A stretch of DNA of 64,000 nt from positions 186,001-250,000 of the forward strand of contig CAXBCP010000001.1 of assembly GCA_963974055.1 (NCBI GenBank), in the 5' to 3' direction. The position numbers were made by a program, and so were the translations under genes. The notes under the pieces were generated by a model, which did no database searches, had not been told where the DNA came from, and worked only from the letters and a program-made list of their open reading frames with translations. Shown piece by piece: positions 8,241 through 16,175 of the stretch. The first letter of the stretch is position 1. Each line of letters opens with the position of its first letter. The stretch is from CAXBCP01 sp963974055. GTDB lineage: Bacteria; Pseudomonadota; Alphaproteobacteria; MPNO01; UBA830.

Positions 8241-8284
8241 CGCCAAAACAGGAAATACTCTCAGCAACCGGACCGTATAGAAAA

Positions 8285-8319
8285 ACGGGCGCAGAACCCG
8301 GCCTGCGCCCGTTGCTTTT
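8285..8319. terminator. Bidirectional Rho-independent terminator
   Basis: ACGGGCGCAG (8285-8294) pairs with CTGCGCCCGT (8303-8312): 10 perfect base pairs with an 8-base loop. T-rich sequence follows on the + strand (TGCTTTTC), and five A precede it, giving a T-run on the - strand. It serves the rhomboid gene and the converging riboswitch-controlled operon. Confidence 0.85.
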
Positions 8320-8336
8320 CATAGGTTTTCAGCGCG

Positions 8337-9092
8337 TCAGTGCATTGCCGAGCCGCCATCGACGACCAGGGTCTGGCCGGTGATGAAATCCGAATCCGAC
8401 GACGAGAAAAATACCAGGGCACCGATAAGGTCTTCGGGCATCTGTTCGCGTTTGATCGCGCGCGACGCGGTATTGCCGTCCTTGACCGCCGTCCATTGTG
8501 GGTCGTCGACGACCTTTTCGCTCATCGTCAGGCCGGGGGCGATGCAGTTGACCGTAATGCCGTCGTCGCCGACTTCGCGGGCGAGCGCTCGGGTGAAGGC
8601 GATCTGCGCGCCCTTGGAACTGACGTAGTGAAGCAGCATCGGCGTTCCCTTGAACACGGTGCCGGACGCGATGTTTACGATCTTGCCGTAACCGTTCCTT
8701 TTCATTTCCGGCACGGCGGCCTTGACGCAACTGAACACACCGCGGGTGTTGATCTGCATCACCCGGTCCCATTCGGCTTCGTCGATGTCCAGGAACGATC
8801 CCTGTTTCAGGTCGGCGAACAGGGCCGCGTTATTCACCAGGATATCGAGTTTGCCGAAGGTTGAAACGGTCTCTGCGACCATGGCTTTGATATTATCGGG
8901 ATCGGTAACGTCGCAATGAACGCCGATGGCCTCGCCGCCGGCCTGCTTGATGATGTTGACCGTGGTTTCCGTATCCACAATGTCGGTGACCGCGACTTTC
9001 GCGCCTTCCGCAGCCAGCACCTTGGCGTATTCCACGCCAATGCCGCGTCCCGCGCCGGTGACAACGGCCACCTGTCCGTCCAGTCTTCCCAT
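8337..9092 (-). CDS. SDR family NAD(P)-dependent oxidoreductase, last gene of the TPP-riboswitch operon
   Basis: The 251-residue protein is a classical short-chain dehydrogenase: TGAGRGIG cofactor motif (residues 12-19), N-N-A-A (87-90), and catalytic Ser143, Tyr156 and Lys160. The C-terminal ITGQTLVVDGGSAMH is the standard SDR ending. An Asp near residue 37 after strand 2 suggests preference for NAD. It lies 28 bases behind the LivF-like gene with a good ribosome site (GGGAGAAG), so it is probably co-transcribed with the transporter from the riboswitch promoter. An alcohol or ketone group on a thiamine-related compound would be a logical substrate, but this is inference from position only. 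Confidence 0.88.
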   Translation of the reverse strand: MGRLDGQVAVVTGAGRGIGVEYAKVLAAEGAKVAVTDIVDTETTVNIIKQAGGEAIGVHCDVTDPDNIKAMVAETVSTFGKLDILVNNAALFADLKQGSFLDIDEAEWDRVMQINTRGVFSCVKAAVPEMKRNGYGKIVNIASGTVFKGTPMLLHYVSSKGAQIAFTRALAREVGDDGITVNCIAPGLTMSEKVVDDPQWTAVKDGNTASRAIKREQMPEDLIGALVFFSSSDSDFITGQTLVVDGGSAMH

Positions 9093-9120
9093 TATCTTCT
9101 CCCTTGATAGGCTGTTGGCA

Positions 9121-9828
9121 TTATTCCAGTCCGAGGAACTTGTTCGAAAATCCGGGATCATTCAAGAGCGCGTCTTTTGCACCGTCCAGCACGGTCCGCC
9201 CGTTTTCGATGACATAGGCGTGTTCGACGAAATCAAGGGCGCGGTGAATGTTCTGTTCGACCAGAAGCATGGTCATGCCGTTGTCTGAAATCCCGCGCAG
9301 CGCCTCCATCACTTCGTCGACTAGGATCGGCGCGACCCCGAGGAATGGCTCGTCCAGCAGCAGCAGATCGGGAGACGACATCAGGGCGCGGCAGATCGCG
9401 AGCATCTGTTGCTGGCCACCCGACAGCGTGCCGGCCATGTCGCCGCTTTTCTGACTGAGAATCGGGAACAGCGAGAAGGCGCGGTCGATGCCGTCGTTCA
9501 CCCCGGCGCGCGCCGATCTGGTATAGGCGCCCATTTCCAGGTTTTCGCGCACGGTCATTTCACCGAACAGCCGCCGTCCTTCCGGCACCAGCGCGATGCC
9601 GGCTTCGACGTTCTGCGGCGGGGCGACGCCCGCTATCGACTTTCCCTTGAAACCGATATCGCCCTCTGCCGGCGGATACAGGCCGAGAATTGCGCCGAGC
9701 GTGGTCGACTTGCCGGCACCGTTTGCGCCAAGCAGCCCGACCCGGCTGCCCTTTTCGACCTGCAGCGACAGATCCCAGATTGCACGCAGTTTGCCGTGAT
9801 CGACGGCAAGGTTCTCGATCGTCAGCAT
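9121..9828 (-). CDS. HAAT-type ABC transporter ATP-binding protein (LivF-like)
   Basis: This 235-residue ATPase has Walker A G-A-N-G-A-G-K-S-T (residues 34-42), the signature LSGGQQQ and Walker B L-L-L-L-D-E-P. The VPEGRRLFGEMTVRENLEMGA segment is diagnostic of the LivF subfamily of branched-chain-amino-acid-type importers. It would energise uptake together with the LivM-LivG fusion upstream. Its ATG overlaps the end of that gene by 7 bases, indicating translational coupling. The TPP riboswitch at the operon head argues for a substrate linked to thiamine. Confidence 0.92.
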   Translation of the reverse strand: MLTIENLAVDHGKLRAIWDLSLQVEKGSRVGLLGANGAGKSTTLGAILGLYPPAEGDIGFKGKSIAGVAPPQNVEAGIALVPEGRRLFGEMTVRENLEMGAYTRSARAGVNDGIDRAFSLFPILSQKSGDMAGTLSGGQQQMLAICRALMSSPDLLLLDEPFLGVAPILVDEVMEALRGISDNGMTMLLVEQNIHRALDFVEHAYVIENGRTVLDGAKDALLNDPGFSNKFLGLE

Positions 9829-11594
9829 CCCGCATCTCCCGGCGCCGCAGACCCGAGAGGCGCCGCAGACCCGAGATAGGTGCTGAGCACGCGTTCGTCG
9901 CGCACGACCGTGTCGAGCGGGCCGTCGGCGATGATCGATCCCTGTTCGAGCACGATCACGCGATCGACCACCTGGGCAAGCGCCGAAAAGATATGTTCGA
10001 CCCAGATGATGGTGATGCCGTAATCGTCGCGCAGTTCGCGGATGTGGTTGACGAAAGTGCGGACCTCGACCGGGGTCAGGCCCGATGCGACCTCGTCCAC
10101 CAGCAGCAACCTGGGCCGGCATGCCAGCGCCCGCGCCAGTTCCAGCGCTTTCTTCTGTTGCAGGTTCAGTGAATCCGCGCGGTCCGTCAGGCGGTCCGTC
10201 AGGCCCACATAGGCGGCGAACTGTGTCGCCAGACCCAGCGAATCCGCCAGCGTCGCCGATGCGTCGCCGCGGTTCATCAGCGGCATCGCGATATTTTCGG
10301 CGACCGTCAGGTCCGAGAACGGCCGGGGAATCTGATAGGTCCGCCCGATCCCCAGCTTCGACGCCTCGTCGCGGCGGGCGCCCGCAAGGTCGTGGCCGAG
10401 AAAGACGATTTCGCCGGACTTCTGTTCGAACACCTTCGAAATGCAGTTGAACAAAGTCGTCTTGCCCGACCCGTTGGTGCCGACAAGCCCCACGATTTCG
10501 CCCGCATTGATCGTCAGACTGACATTGTCGACCGCGACATTGCCGCCGAACGCCATGGTGAGGTTACGGCATTCGAGCACCGGCGTGCCCGGCGCGACGG
10601 CGATTTTCGGCAGCGGCAGGTCGCCGGTATCCGGCGCGCCCGCAGTCGCCGTCACGAAGCGGTCGTGTTCCCGCCCGAGGAAGCCCGTCCATCGGTTGCC
10701 GCGTACGACGGCGCTGCGCAACAGGCCGCCAGGCATGTAGCGTCCGATCAGCAGCAGCAGCAGGCCGAAGATAGCGGTCTGCAGGATCGGCAGGCTGACG
10801 ATCAGCAACTGGTTGAACAGCGACAGAATGATCACGCCGACTACCGCTCCCCAGAGCAGGCCCGATCCGCCGAGCAGCGCCATCGCGATCGGCACCAGGG
10901 CGACGTCGAGGCCGAACACGGTCGTCGGATCGATATAGGAAAGCTGCCAGCCCTGCAGCGCACCGGCAACGGACGCAAACCCCGCCGAAAGAATCAGCAC
11001 TTTGGACTTGGCCGGGAATATACGGATTCCACTGATTTCAGCCGCTTCCTCGTCATTGCGAATCGCCTTGAGCGCATATCCGAACCGGGTGCGGATCAGC
11101 CACACCGTGGCGATCGCGGTCAGCCCCACCAGGCCTATGGCAATATAATAGGCCTCGAACAGCACATAGTTCGGCGGCAGCACGACACCGTCCGCCCCCC
11201 CGGTGAAATCGAAATTGAAGGCGAGCAATTCCGTCAGCGGCAGGATCGCGAGCGTCGCGAAGGCGAAGTAATCACCGCTCAGGCGAAACAGCGGGAAGCT
11301 GACCACGAAGGCGACCGTTGACGTTACCGCGACGGCGATCGCGAAGCAGAGCGGGATCGGTACGTTGTTCAGCAGCGACAGGCAGAACGCGTAGGCGCCA
11401 ATACCGTAAAATGCGAAATGGGCGAGGTTGATATAACCCGCTTCGCCGCCCACCCAGTCCCAGCTCTGCGCGAGGGCATAGGAGATCAGCATGGTGAAAA
11501 GCAGGGTCGTCGTATAGGCGCTGCCTGACGTCGGCACCAGGGCAAGAGCGGCGAGGACCATCCCGCCGCCGAGCCAGTAGCGGTAGTTGCTCAT
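9822..11594 (-). CDS. HAAT-type ABC transporter permease-ATPase fusion (LivM-LivG)
   Basis: The 590-residue protein joins two normally separate subunits. Residues 1 to about 295 form a LivM permease with about nine membrane helices and GGEAGYINLAHFAFYGIGAY near residue 49. After a linker, residues 338-590 form a LivG ATPase: Walker A G-T-N-G-S-G-K-T (372-379), the LivG-type GIGRTYQIPRPFSDLTVAEN and Walker B L-L-L-V-D-E. The ATPase signature is altered: SLNLQQKKALELARAL stands where LSGGQ-like sequence is expected, close to the LPYGQQRRLEIARAL of LivG. The start overlaps the LivH-like gene by 4 bases. Two in-frame tandem duplications lie in its 3' part. Confidence 0.9.
   Translation of the reverse strand: MSNYRYWLGGGMVLAALALVPTSGSAYTTTLLFTMLISYALAQSWDWVGGEAGYINLAHFAFYGIGAYAFCLSLLNNVPIPLCFAIAVAVTSTVAFVVSFPLFRLSGDYFAFATLAILPLTELLAFNFDFTGGADGVVLPPNYVLFEAYYIAIGLVGLTAIATVWLIRTRFGYALKAIRNDEEAAEISGIRIFPAKSKVLILSAGFASVAGALQGWQLSYIDPTTVFGLDVALVPIAMALLGGSGLLWGAVVGVIILSLFNQLLIVSLPILQTAIFGLLLLLIGRYMPGGLLRSAVVRGNRWTGFLGREHDRFVTATAGAPDTGDLPLPKIAVAPGTPVLECRNLTMAFGGNVAVDNVSLTINAGEIVGLVGTNGSGKTTLFNCISKVFEQKSGEIVFLGHDLAGARRDEASKLGIGRTYQIPRPFSDLTVAENIAMPLMNRGDASATLADSLGLATQFAAYVGLTDRLTDRADSLNLQQKKALELARALACRPRLLLVDEVASGLTPVEVRTFVNHIRELRDDYGITIIWVEHIFSALAQVVDRVIVLEQGSIIADGPLDTVVRDERVLSTYLGSAAPLGSAAPGDAGC
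9841..9876. repeat. 18-bp tandem duplication in the 3' end of the LivM-LivG gene
   Basis: GGCGCCGCAGACCCGAGA occurs twice in a row (9841-9858, 9859-9876). On the - strand it duplicates the peptide G-S-A-A-P-L near the C-terminus without disturbing the frame. Confidence 0.9.
10179..10202. repeat. 12-bp tandem duplication in the LivM-LivG gene
   Basis: GCGGTCCGTCAG occurs twice in a row (10179-10190, 10191-10202) and gives the repeated tetrapeptide L-T-D-R in the ATPase half, just ahead of the unusual signature region. Confidence 0.9.
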
Positions 11595-12469
11595 GTCGTT
11601 TTCCGCCGCCCGAAGCCCTGCGGGAAGATCACCAGGATCACCAGCAACAGCACGATGGAAATGGCCGGCGCCCACTGGGTTGCCCAGAAGAACGACGTGA
11701 ATCCTTCGGCGAGGCCGAGAAAGATTCCGGCCATCAGCGCGCCGATCAGGTTGCCGATCCCACCGAGAATAATGATCGTGAACGCCTTTACCGTCAGCGA
11801 GAACCCGATATAGGGATCGACCGGGAACAGCATGGCGTAGAGTACGGCGGCGATCCCGACGATGCCGGATCCGAAAGCGAAGGTCAGCGCATGCACCCGG
11901 TCCGCTTTTACGCCGCAGATCGTGGCGCCCGCATGGTCCTGGGTCACCGCCCGCATGGCGCGCCCGAACCAGCTTTTCCGGATGTAAAAGTGCAACGCGA
12001 TGGTGAAGACGACGATGCCCCCCAGTATCCATGCCTGGGTGGTCGACAGGATCACGTTGCCGATTTCGATGGCGTCGAAGCGCAGCGGAATATTGCGCGG
12101 CGCCGGCCCGGCGATCCAGGCGGCTACATCGGACAGGATCAGCAGCGCGCCGACCGTGACCAGCACCGATCCCACCGTGTATTCGAAGTGGTTTCGTTTC
12201 GTCAGCGGCTGCAGCAGCTTGTCGTAGAAGACGTAGCCGAACACCGCGAGGACCGGCACCAGCAGGAGCATGATGAGAAGCGGATTCCATGCCGTCGCCG
12301 CGAAAATACCGCTTGCCGCAACGCCGCCCACGGCAAGTAGCGTGCCATGGGAGAAGTTGAGTATTCGCGCGACGCCGTAGATCAGCGACAGGCCGAACGC
12401 GACCAGCGCATAGAGCCCGCCGATGAGGATACCGCCCAGCGCGATCTGGATGATGATGGAGGCGTCCAT
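11591..12469 (-). CDS. HAAT-type ABC transporter permease (LivH-like)
   Basis: This 292-residue membrane protein has about eight helices. The LivH-family mark GLSLIYGVARILNFSHGTLLAVGG lies near residues 27-50, and IILGGIGNLIGALMAGIFLGL near 230-250 is the coupling-loop region. It pairs with the LivM half of the fused protein to form the translocation channel. The ATG at 12469 is chosen because the 10 residues of the TTG-initiated longer frame lack homology to family starts. It ends in a 4-base overlap with the next gene and lies 48 bases behind the binding-protein gene. Confidence 0.92.
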   Translation of the reverse strand: MDASIIIQIALGGILIGGLYALVAFGLSLIYGVARILNFSHGTLLAVGGVAASGIFAATAWNPLLIMLLLVPVLAVFGYVFYDKLLQPLTKRNHFEYTVGSVLVTVGALLILSDVAAWIAGPAPRNIPLRFDAIEIGNVILSTTQAWILGGIVVFTIALHFYIRKSWFGRAMRAVTQDHAGATICGVKADRVHALTFAFGSGIVGIAAVLYAMLFPVDPYIGFSLTVKAFTIIILGGIGNLIGALMAGIFLGLAEGFTSFFWATQWAPAISIVLLLVILVIFPQGFGRRKTT

Positions 12470-12517
12470 GGCGGTCAGGCCAGGGACGCCGAACGACAAT
12501 ATCCGTTCATATCGGCA

Positions 12518-13732
12518 CTACTGCCAGCTGGGGGACGGGTACTGATACTTGCCGGTTGCGATTTCCGGCGGCCACACGATCACCGGCTTGCCATTCTGTA
12601 TCTGAAGGGTGAACGCGCCGTTCTTGTGTGCATAGCCGGCCTCGTTGAACGAAATCTGGCCGATCGGTGCGTCGAACACGCCTTTGAACAGGGCTTTCCG
12701 GACGGCTTCGCGGTCGACCTTTCCGGCGCGTTCGATCGCCTGCACCATGATCAGGTAGGCCGAAATCCGCGACATCGTCCACGGGTAATCGAACATGTCG
12801 ACATTCGCCCGGCCGACCAGCTCTTCGGCGAAATCGCTATAGGGCCCTTTCACGCCGGGATACCAGGGAATTTCACCCGTCACGCCGTCCAGATCGTCGC
12901 GGACCTGCTTGTACAGCGACCCCGACAGGATCGCATGATGGACGTCCTTCGCCCTGATCTTGAGGCGGCGCATCTGCTGGATCAGCGGTACGGACGGGCT
13001 GTCATAGGCTGAAATGTATACAATATCGGGACGTCGGATGCGCAGTTTGAGGACCAACGACGTGAAATCCTTCAGTTCTGCCGAAAACAGCTCGTTACCG
13101 AGAACGTTAAAGCCGAGCTCTTTTGCCTTCTTGCTCCAGAACCCGGTGATCGCCTTGGTGACCGGGTTGTCCTGGGTGACGAAATAGATCGTCTTCGGCT
13201 GGGGCGTCTGCTTCGACAACATGTCGAAATATCGGGTCGACCAGTTGGGCACGGTCGGCATCGGCGTGCCCCACATGTATTTCAGGCCACGCTTGAAAAT
13301 CGGCGGCGCGGCGACATTGGCCATCACCATCGGAATTTTATGCCGCTCGGCGACCGGCGGTACCGGGAAGCCCATGGCCGACCAGTCCGGCCCGACGAAG
13401 AAATCGACCTTGTCGACCGTCGCCATGCGCTCATACAGGCTGACCGCGGTCGCCGGCACGCTCTGGTCGTCATAAATAACGATCTTCAGGGGAACCTTAT
13501 TGCCGCAGTCTTTAAGGTTTATCCCGCCCTTTTCATTGATCATCTTGGCGAATTCGATGGTCATGTCGCGCCATTTGTCGGCCAGGGTCGAATACCTCCC
13601 GGTCGACGATATTGTTGTGCCGAACGTCACGGGGTCGGTACAGCTGCCGACCGTCGCCTGTGCCGGCGATGTTGCCGAAATCGCGGCGAGTGCCGCGGCC
13701 CCGAGTGCGAATGCACCAATCGTATATTTCAT
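12518..13732 (-). CDS. HAAT-type ABC transporter substrate-binding protein under TPP-riboswitch control
   Basis: The 404-residue precursor has a signal peptide (residues 1-26, cut after AQA) and a type I periplasmic binding fold of the Leu/Ile/Val-binding group (Peripla_BP_6): the FGTTISSTGRYSTLADKWRD opening, F-F-V-G-P-D-W-S near residue 116 and the K-x-I-Y-F-V-T-Q-D segment of the second lobe. Such proteins bind many small molecules besides branched-chain amino acids. GGAGG is 8 bases ahead of the ATG. The frame stays open upstream to 14014 through the riboswitch, but the signal peptide and ribosome site fix this start. Riboswitch control points to thiamine, its pyrimidine or thiazole parts, or their degradation products as ligand. 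Confidence 0.88.
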   Translation of the reverse strand: MKYTIGAFALGAAALAAISATSPAQATVGSCTDPVTFGTTISSTGRYSTLADKWRDMTIEFAKMINEKGGINLKDCGNKVPLKIVIYDDQSVPATAVSLYERMATVDKVDFFVGPDWSAMGFPVPPVAERHKIPMVMANVAAPPIFKRGLKYMWGTPMPTVPNWSTRYFDMLSKQTPQPKTIYFVTQDNPVTKAITGFWSKKAKELGFNVLGNELFSAELKDFTSLVLKLRIRRPDIVYISAYDSPSVPLIQQMRRLKIRAKDVHHAILSGSLYKQVRDDLDGVTGEIPWYPGVKGPYSDFAEELVGRANVDMFDYPWTMSRISAYLIMVQAIERAGKVDREAVRKALFKGVFDAPIGQISFNEAGYAHKNGAFTLQIQNGKPVIVWPPEIATGKYQYPSPSWQ

Positions 13733-13885
13733 TTTTGTTTCCTCCAGGGCTGCGCGCTTGCGGTTTTTTGCTTTCCGGCGCAGCGTTGAACACACAGAAT
13801 AGGGCGCTCCGACCGGAGACCCCGTCGAAGACAACTTACTCAGAAGCGTTTTTTTGAAATTCGAATTCGGTTGCGTCGTCAATTT
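13733..13885 (-). promoter_or_regulatory. Possible translational expression platform of the TPP riboswitch
   Basis: No terminator lies between aptamer and start codon. On the mRNA, UCUCCGG (complement of 13813-13819) can pair over 7 positions, two of them G-U wobbles, with CUGGAGG, which holds the ribosome site (complement of 13741-13747). The same bases can instead form a local hairpin CUCCG-GU-CGGAG (complement of 13807-13818). Mutually exclusive pairings of this kind would suit control of translation. This is a hand fold only. Confidence 0.35.
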
Positions 13886-13976
13886 CATCGTCCCTTCGCC
13901 GGCATTATCCGGTGCAGGTTCCAGGAGTCGTTCGCTTGCCGAACCTCTCAGCCGCATATGGCGGCTCCCCCCGATG
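13886..13976 (-). promoter_or_regulatory. TPP (THI-element) riboswitch aptamer
   Basis: Read on the - strand, the segment contains the conserved marks of the TPP aptamer: GGGGGGAGCC, the P3 hairpin, CTGAGAGG, and then GAACCTGCACCGGATAATGC and CGGCGAAGGGA. The closing stem P1 is formed by CATCG (13972-13976) and CGATG (13886-13890). It begins about 3 bases after the predicted transcription start and lies 153 bases ahead of the binding-protein gene. TPP aptamers normally shut off thiamine biosynthesis or uptake genes when TPP is plentiful. Confidence 0.96.
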
Positions 13977-13985
13977 GAAGACCGG

Positions 13986-14014
13986 ATTATGCGCGGGCGG
14001 ATTTGAGATGACAA
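13986..14014 (-). promoter_or_regulatory. Sigma70-type promoter of the riboswitch operon
   Basis: On the - strand TTGTCA (14009-14014) and CATAAT (13986-13991) are 17 bases apart, so transcription starts near 13979, just ahead of the aptamer. The -35 box lies only 20 bases from the start codon of the divergent GMC gene, so the two transcripts may interfere. Confidence 0.7.
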
Positions 14015-14033
14015 GTCAGGAATAAAATTTTCG

Positions 14034-15740
14034 ATGAACGATACGGTTTACGACTACGTCATTGTCGGCGGCGGCTCCGCCGGGTGCGTGCTGGCCGGAC
14101 GGTTGAGCGCGCGGTCGTCCAACCGTGTTCTGCTGGTCGAGGCCGGCACCGACTACGCACCCGACAATCTGCCGGACCAGTTGCAGGACGGCTTTGCCGG
14201 TGTTGCCTATAACGACCTGCGGTTCATCTGGGACAAGCTGCGCGTCACGGTTCCGCCGCGCCCGGGCAATGCGCCGGATGCCCGCCCTGACAAGCTTTAC
14301 CAGCAGGGCCGGGTCATGGGCGGCGGCTCGTCGATCAACGGCATGATGGCCAATAGGGGCAGCCCGCAGGATTACGACGAATGGGTGGAGCGCGGGGCCG
14401 CTGGCTGGTCGTGGGAGGACGTTCTGCCGTTTTTCCTGAAACTGGAATCCGACCGCGATTTCAGCGGCCCGTATCACGGCATGGACGGCCCCATCGGGAT
14501 CCGACGCCTCTTTCCCGATGTCTGGCCCGGCTATACGAAGGCCATCATGACGGCAGCGGACGATGCCGGTTTCGCTTATCTCGAAGACATGAATGCGGAT
14601 TTCGCCGACGGCTATTTTCCCATTTCCATCTCCAATATCGACGACAAGCGGGTATCGGCGAACGTCGCCTACCTGACGATGGACGTCCGCGCCCGGCCCA
14701 ATTTCGAAATCCTCGACCGGGCGGAGGTACAGCAGCTCGTCTTCGACGGCAGGAAGATTGCAGGCCTTCGCGTGAAACGGCCCGACGGTATTCGCACGAT
14801 CCGCGCGAAAGAAGTCATCGTGTCGGGCGGTGCGACCCATTCGCCGGCGATCCTGATGCGGTCCGGCATCGGGCCGGCTGCGCAACTGTCCCATCTCGGT
14901 ATCGATATCGTCGCCGATCGGCCCGGGGTCGGCCAGAACCTGATGGAACATCCGGGTGTTTCGATGGCGTCCTATATGAAACCCGCCGCCCGCCTGCCGC
15001 CGGGAATGCGCCGCCAGATGATCGCGGCGATGCGGTTTTCGTCCGGCGTCGAAGGTTGCGGCGACAATGATATGTTTATCGTGCCGACGAACAAATCCGT
15101 CTGGCACGCGCTCGGCGACCGCATCGGCGCAGTAATGGTGTGGATCAACAAGTCCTATTCGACCGGCGAAGTGACTCTGAATTCGGCGGACCCGGGGGTT
15201 GAACCCCGTGTCGATTTCAACATGTGCTCGGACGAGCGCGACCTGGTGCGCCTGGTCAGGGCGACACGTCTGCTCGCAAAGCTGCATGAAAACCCCGCCG
15301 TGACCGCCGCCGTGCACGATGTCTTTCCCGCCGCCTATTCCGAGCGGGTGCGCAAGGTCGGGGAATTCAACAATTCGAACCGGATCAAGACCTGGATTGC
15401 GGCGCAATTGATGGATCTCAGCGGGCCGGTGCGGCGCGGTTTCATCAACAACGTGATTCTCGAAGGGCCGACACTTGCCGAACTATTGCAGGACGACGAC
15501 ACCATCGCCGACTGGATCCGGAAAACCGTCACCGGCCACTGGCATGCATCCTGCACCTGCCGCATGGGGGCGGCGGACGACCCGGGCGCGGTGACCGATC
15601 CTTCGGCGCAAGTTTACGGGGTCGACGGCCTGCGGGTCTGCGACACCTCGATTATGCCCTGCGTGCCGCGCGCCAATACCAATATCCCGACCATCATGAT
15701 GGCGGAGAAGGTAGCGGACACGATCCTGGCGGGGAATTAA
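14034..15740 (+). CDS. GMC family oxidoreductase (choline/alcohol dehydrogenase-like)
   Basis: The 568-residue flavoprotein starts with the FAD-binding Rossmann motif YVIVGGGSAGCVLAGRLS (residues 8-25). The glycine-rich GRVMGGGSSINGM (about 92-104) is GMC signature 1, and SGGATHSPAILMRSGIGP (near 262-279) is signature 2. The C-terminal HWHASCTCRMG carries an active-site histidine, and the NTNIPTIMMAEKVAD ending closes the FAD site. It oxidises an alcohol with FAD as acceptor; the substrate is unknown. The gene is divergent from the riboswitch operon and overlaps the converging RidA gene by 4 bases. Confidence 0.9.
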   Translation: MNDTVYDYVIVGGGSAGCVLAGRLSARSSNRVLLVEAGTDYAPDNLPDQLQDGFAGVAYNDLRFIWDKLRVTVPPRPGNAPDARPDKLYQQGRVMGGGSSINGMMANRGSPQDYDEWVERGAAGWSWEDVLPFFLKLESDRDFSGPYHGMDGPIGIRRLFPDVWPGYTKAIMTAADDAGFAYLEDMNADFADGYFPISISNIDDKRVSANVAYLTMDVRARPNFEILDRAEVQQLVFDGRKIAGLRVKRPDGIRTIRAKEVIVSGGATHSPAILMRSGIGPAAQLSHLGIDIVADRPGVGQNLMEHPGVSMASYMKPAARLPPGMRRQMIAAMRFSSGVEGCGDNDMFIVPTNKSVWHALGDRIGAVMVWINKSYSTGEVTLNSADPGVEPRVDFNMCSDERDLVRLVRATRLLAKLHENPAVTAAVHDVFPAAYSERVRKVGEFNNSNRIKTWIAAQLMDLSGPVRRGFINNVILEGPTLAELLQDDDTIADWIRKTVTGHWHASCTCRMGAADDPGAVTDPSAQVYGVDGLRVCDTSIMPCVPRANTNIPTIMMAEKVADTILAGN

Positions 15741-16135
15741 CCGCGCCGCGTCGACGCCGCAATCATTTCCACTTCGACCAGCAGGTTGGGGGCGGCGAGT
15801 CCGGCGACCACCAGCAGGGTGGATGCCGGGCGGTTCTCGCCGAGAAATTCCTCGCGGATCGCGTTATAGGCGGGAATATTGGCCGGATCGGTGATGAAAT
15901 GGTTGATCTTCACCACGTCGCTGATCCGCAGCCGGTTATGTTCCAGGATTGCGATGCAGTTGTTCCACGCGTTTCGCGCCTGGGTTTCGAAATCGTCGGG
16001 GATATTGCCGTCGAAATCCATGCCGATCTGGCCCGCGGTAAAGGTGATCTTGGCGTCCTCGGGAATTTCCACGCCATGGGCGTAGGGGCCGCCCGGCAGG
16101 GGCATCTTTTCGGGGTAAAAGGCGCGGTTTTCCAT
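15737..16135 (-). CDS. RidA/YjgF family protein (reactive imine deaminase family)
   Basis: This 132-residue protein has the RidA fold seen in T-A-G-Q-I-G-M-D near residue 34, the central N-x-x-A-I-L-E segment and the end R-P-A-S-T-L-L-V-V-A-G-L-A-A-P-N-L-L-V-E-V-E (about 102-123). True RidA proteins use the Arg near the S-T motif to bind the carboxylate of 2-aminoacrylate-type imines; here the arginine (R-P-A-S-T) is kept. It has its own promoter (16176-16204) and converges on the GMC gene. Confidence 0.87.
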   Translation of the reverse strand: MENRAFYPEKMPLPGGPYAHGVEIPEDAKITFTAGQIGMDFDGNIPDDFETQARNAWNNCIAILEHNRLRISDVVKINHFITDPANIPAYNAIREEFLGENRPASTLLVVAGLAAPNLLVEVEMIAASTRRG

Positions 16136-16175
16136 GAAAGCATCCTTCGTGTTTCGACCGGAATTCGGTCCCTCT

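Noticed and set aside
13733..14014. N-terminal extension of the binding protein through the riboswitch
   Set aside because: The frame is open, but it would put the signal peptide in the middle of the protein; GGAGG before the ATG at 13732 and the aptamer explain the region better.
14016..15407. A 463-codon open frame on the - strand
   Set aside because: It is antisense to the clear GMC oxidoreductase gene and has no motif.
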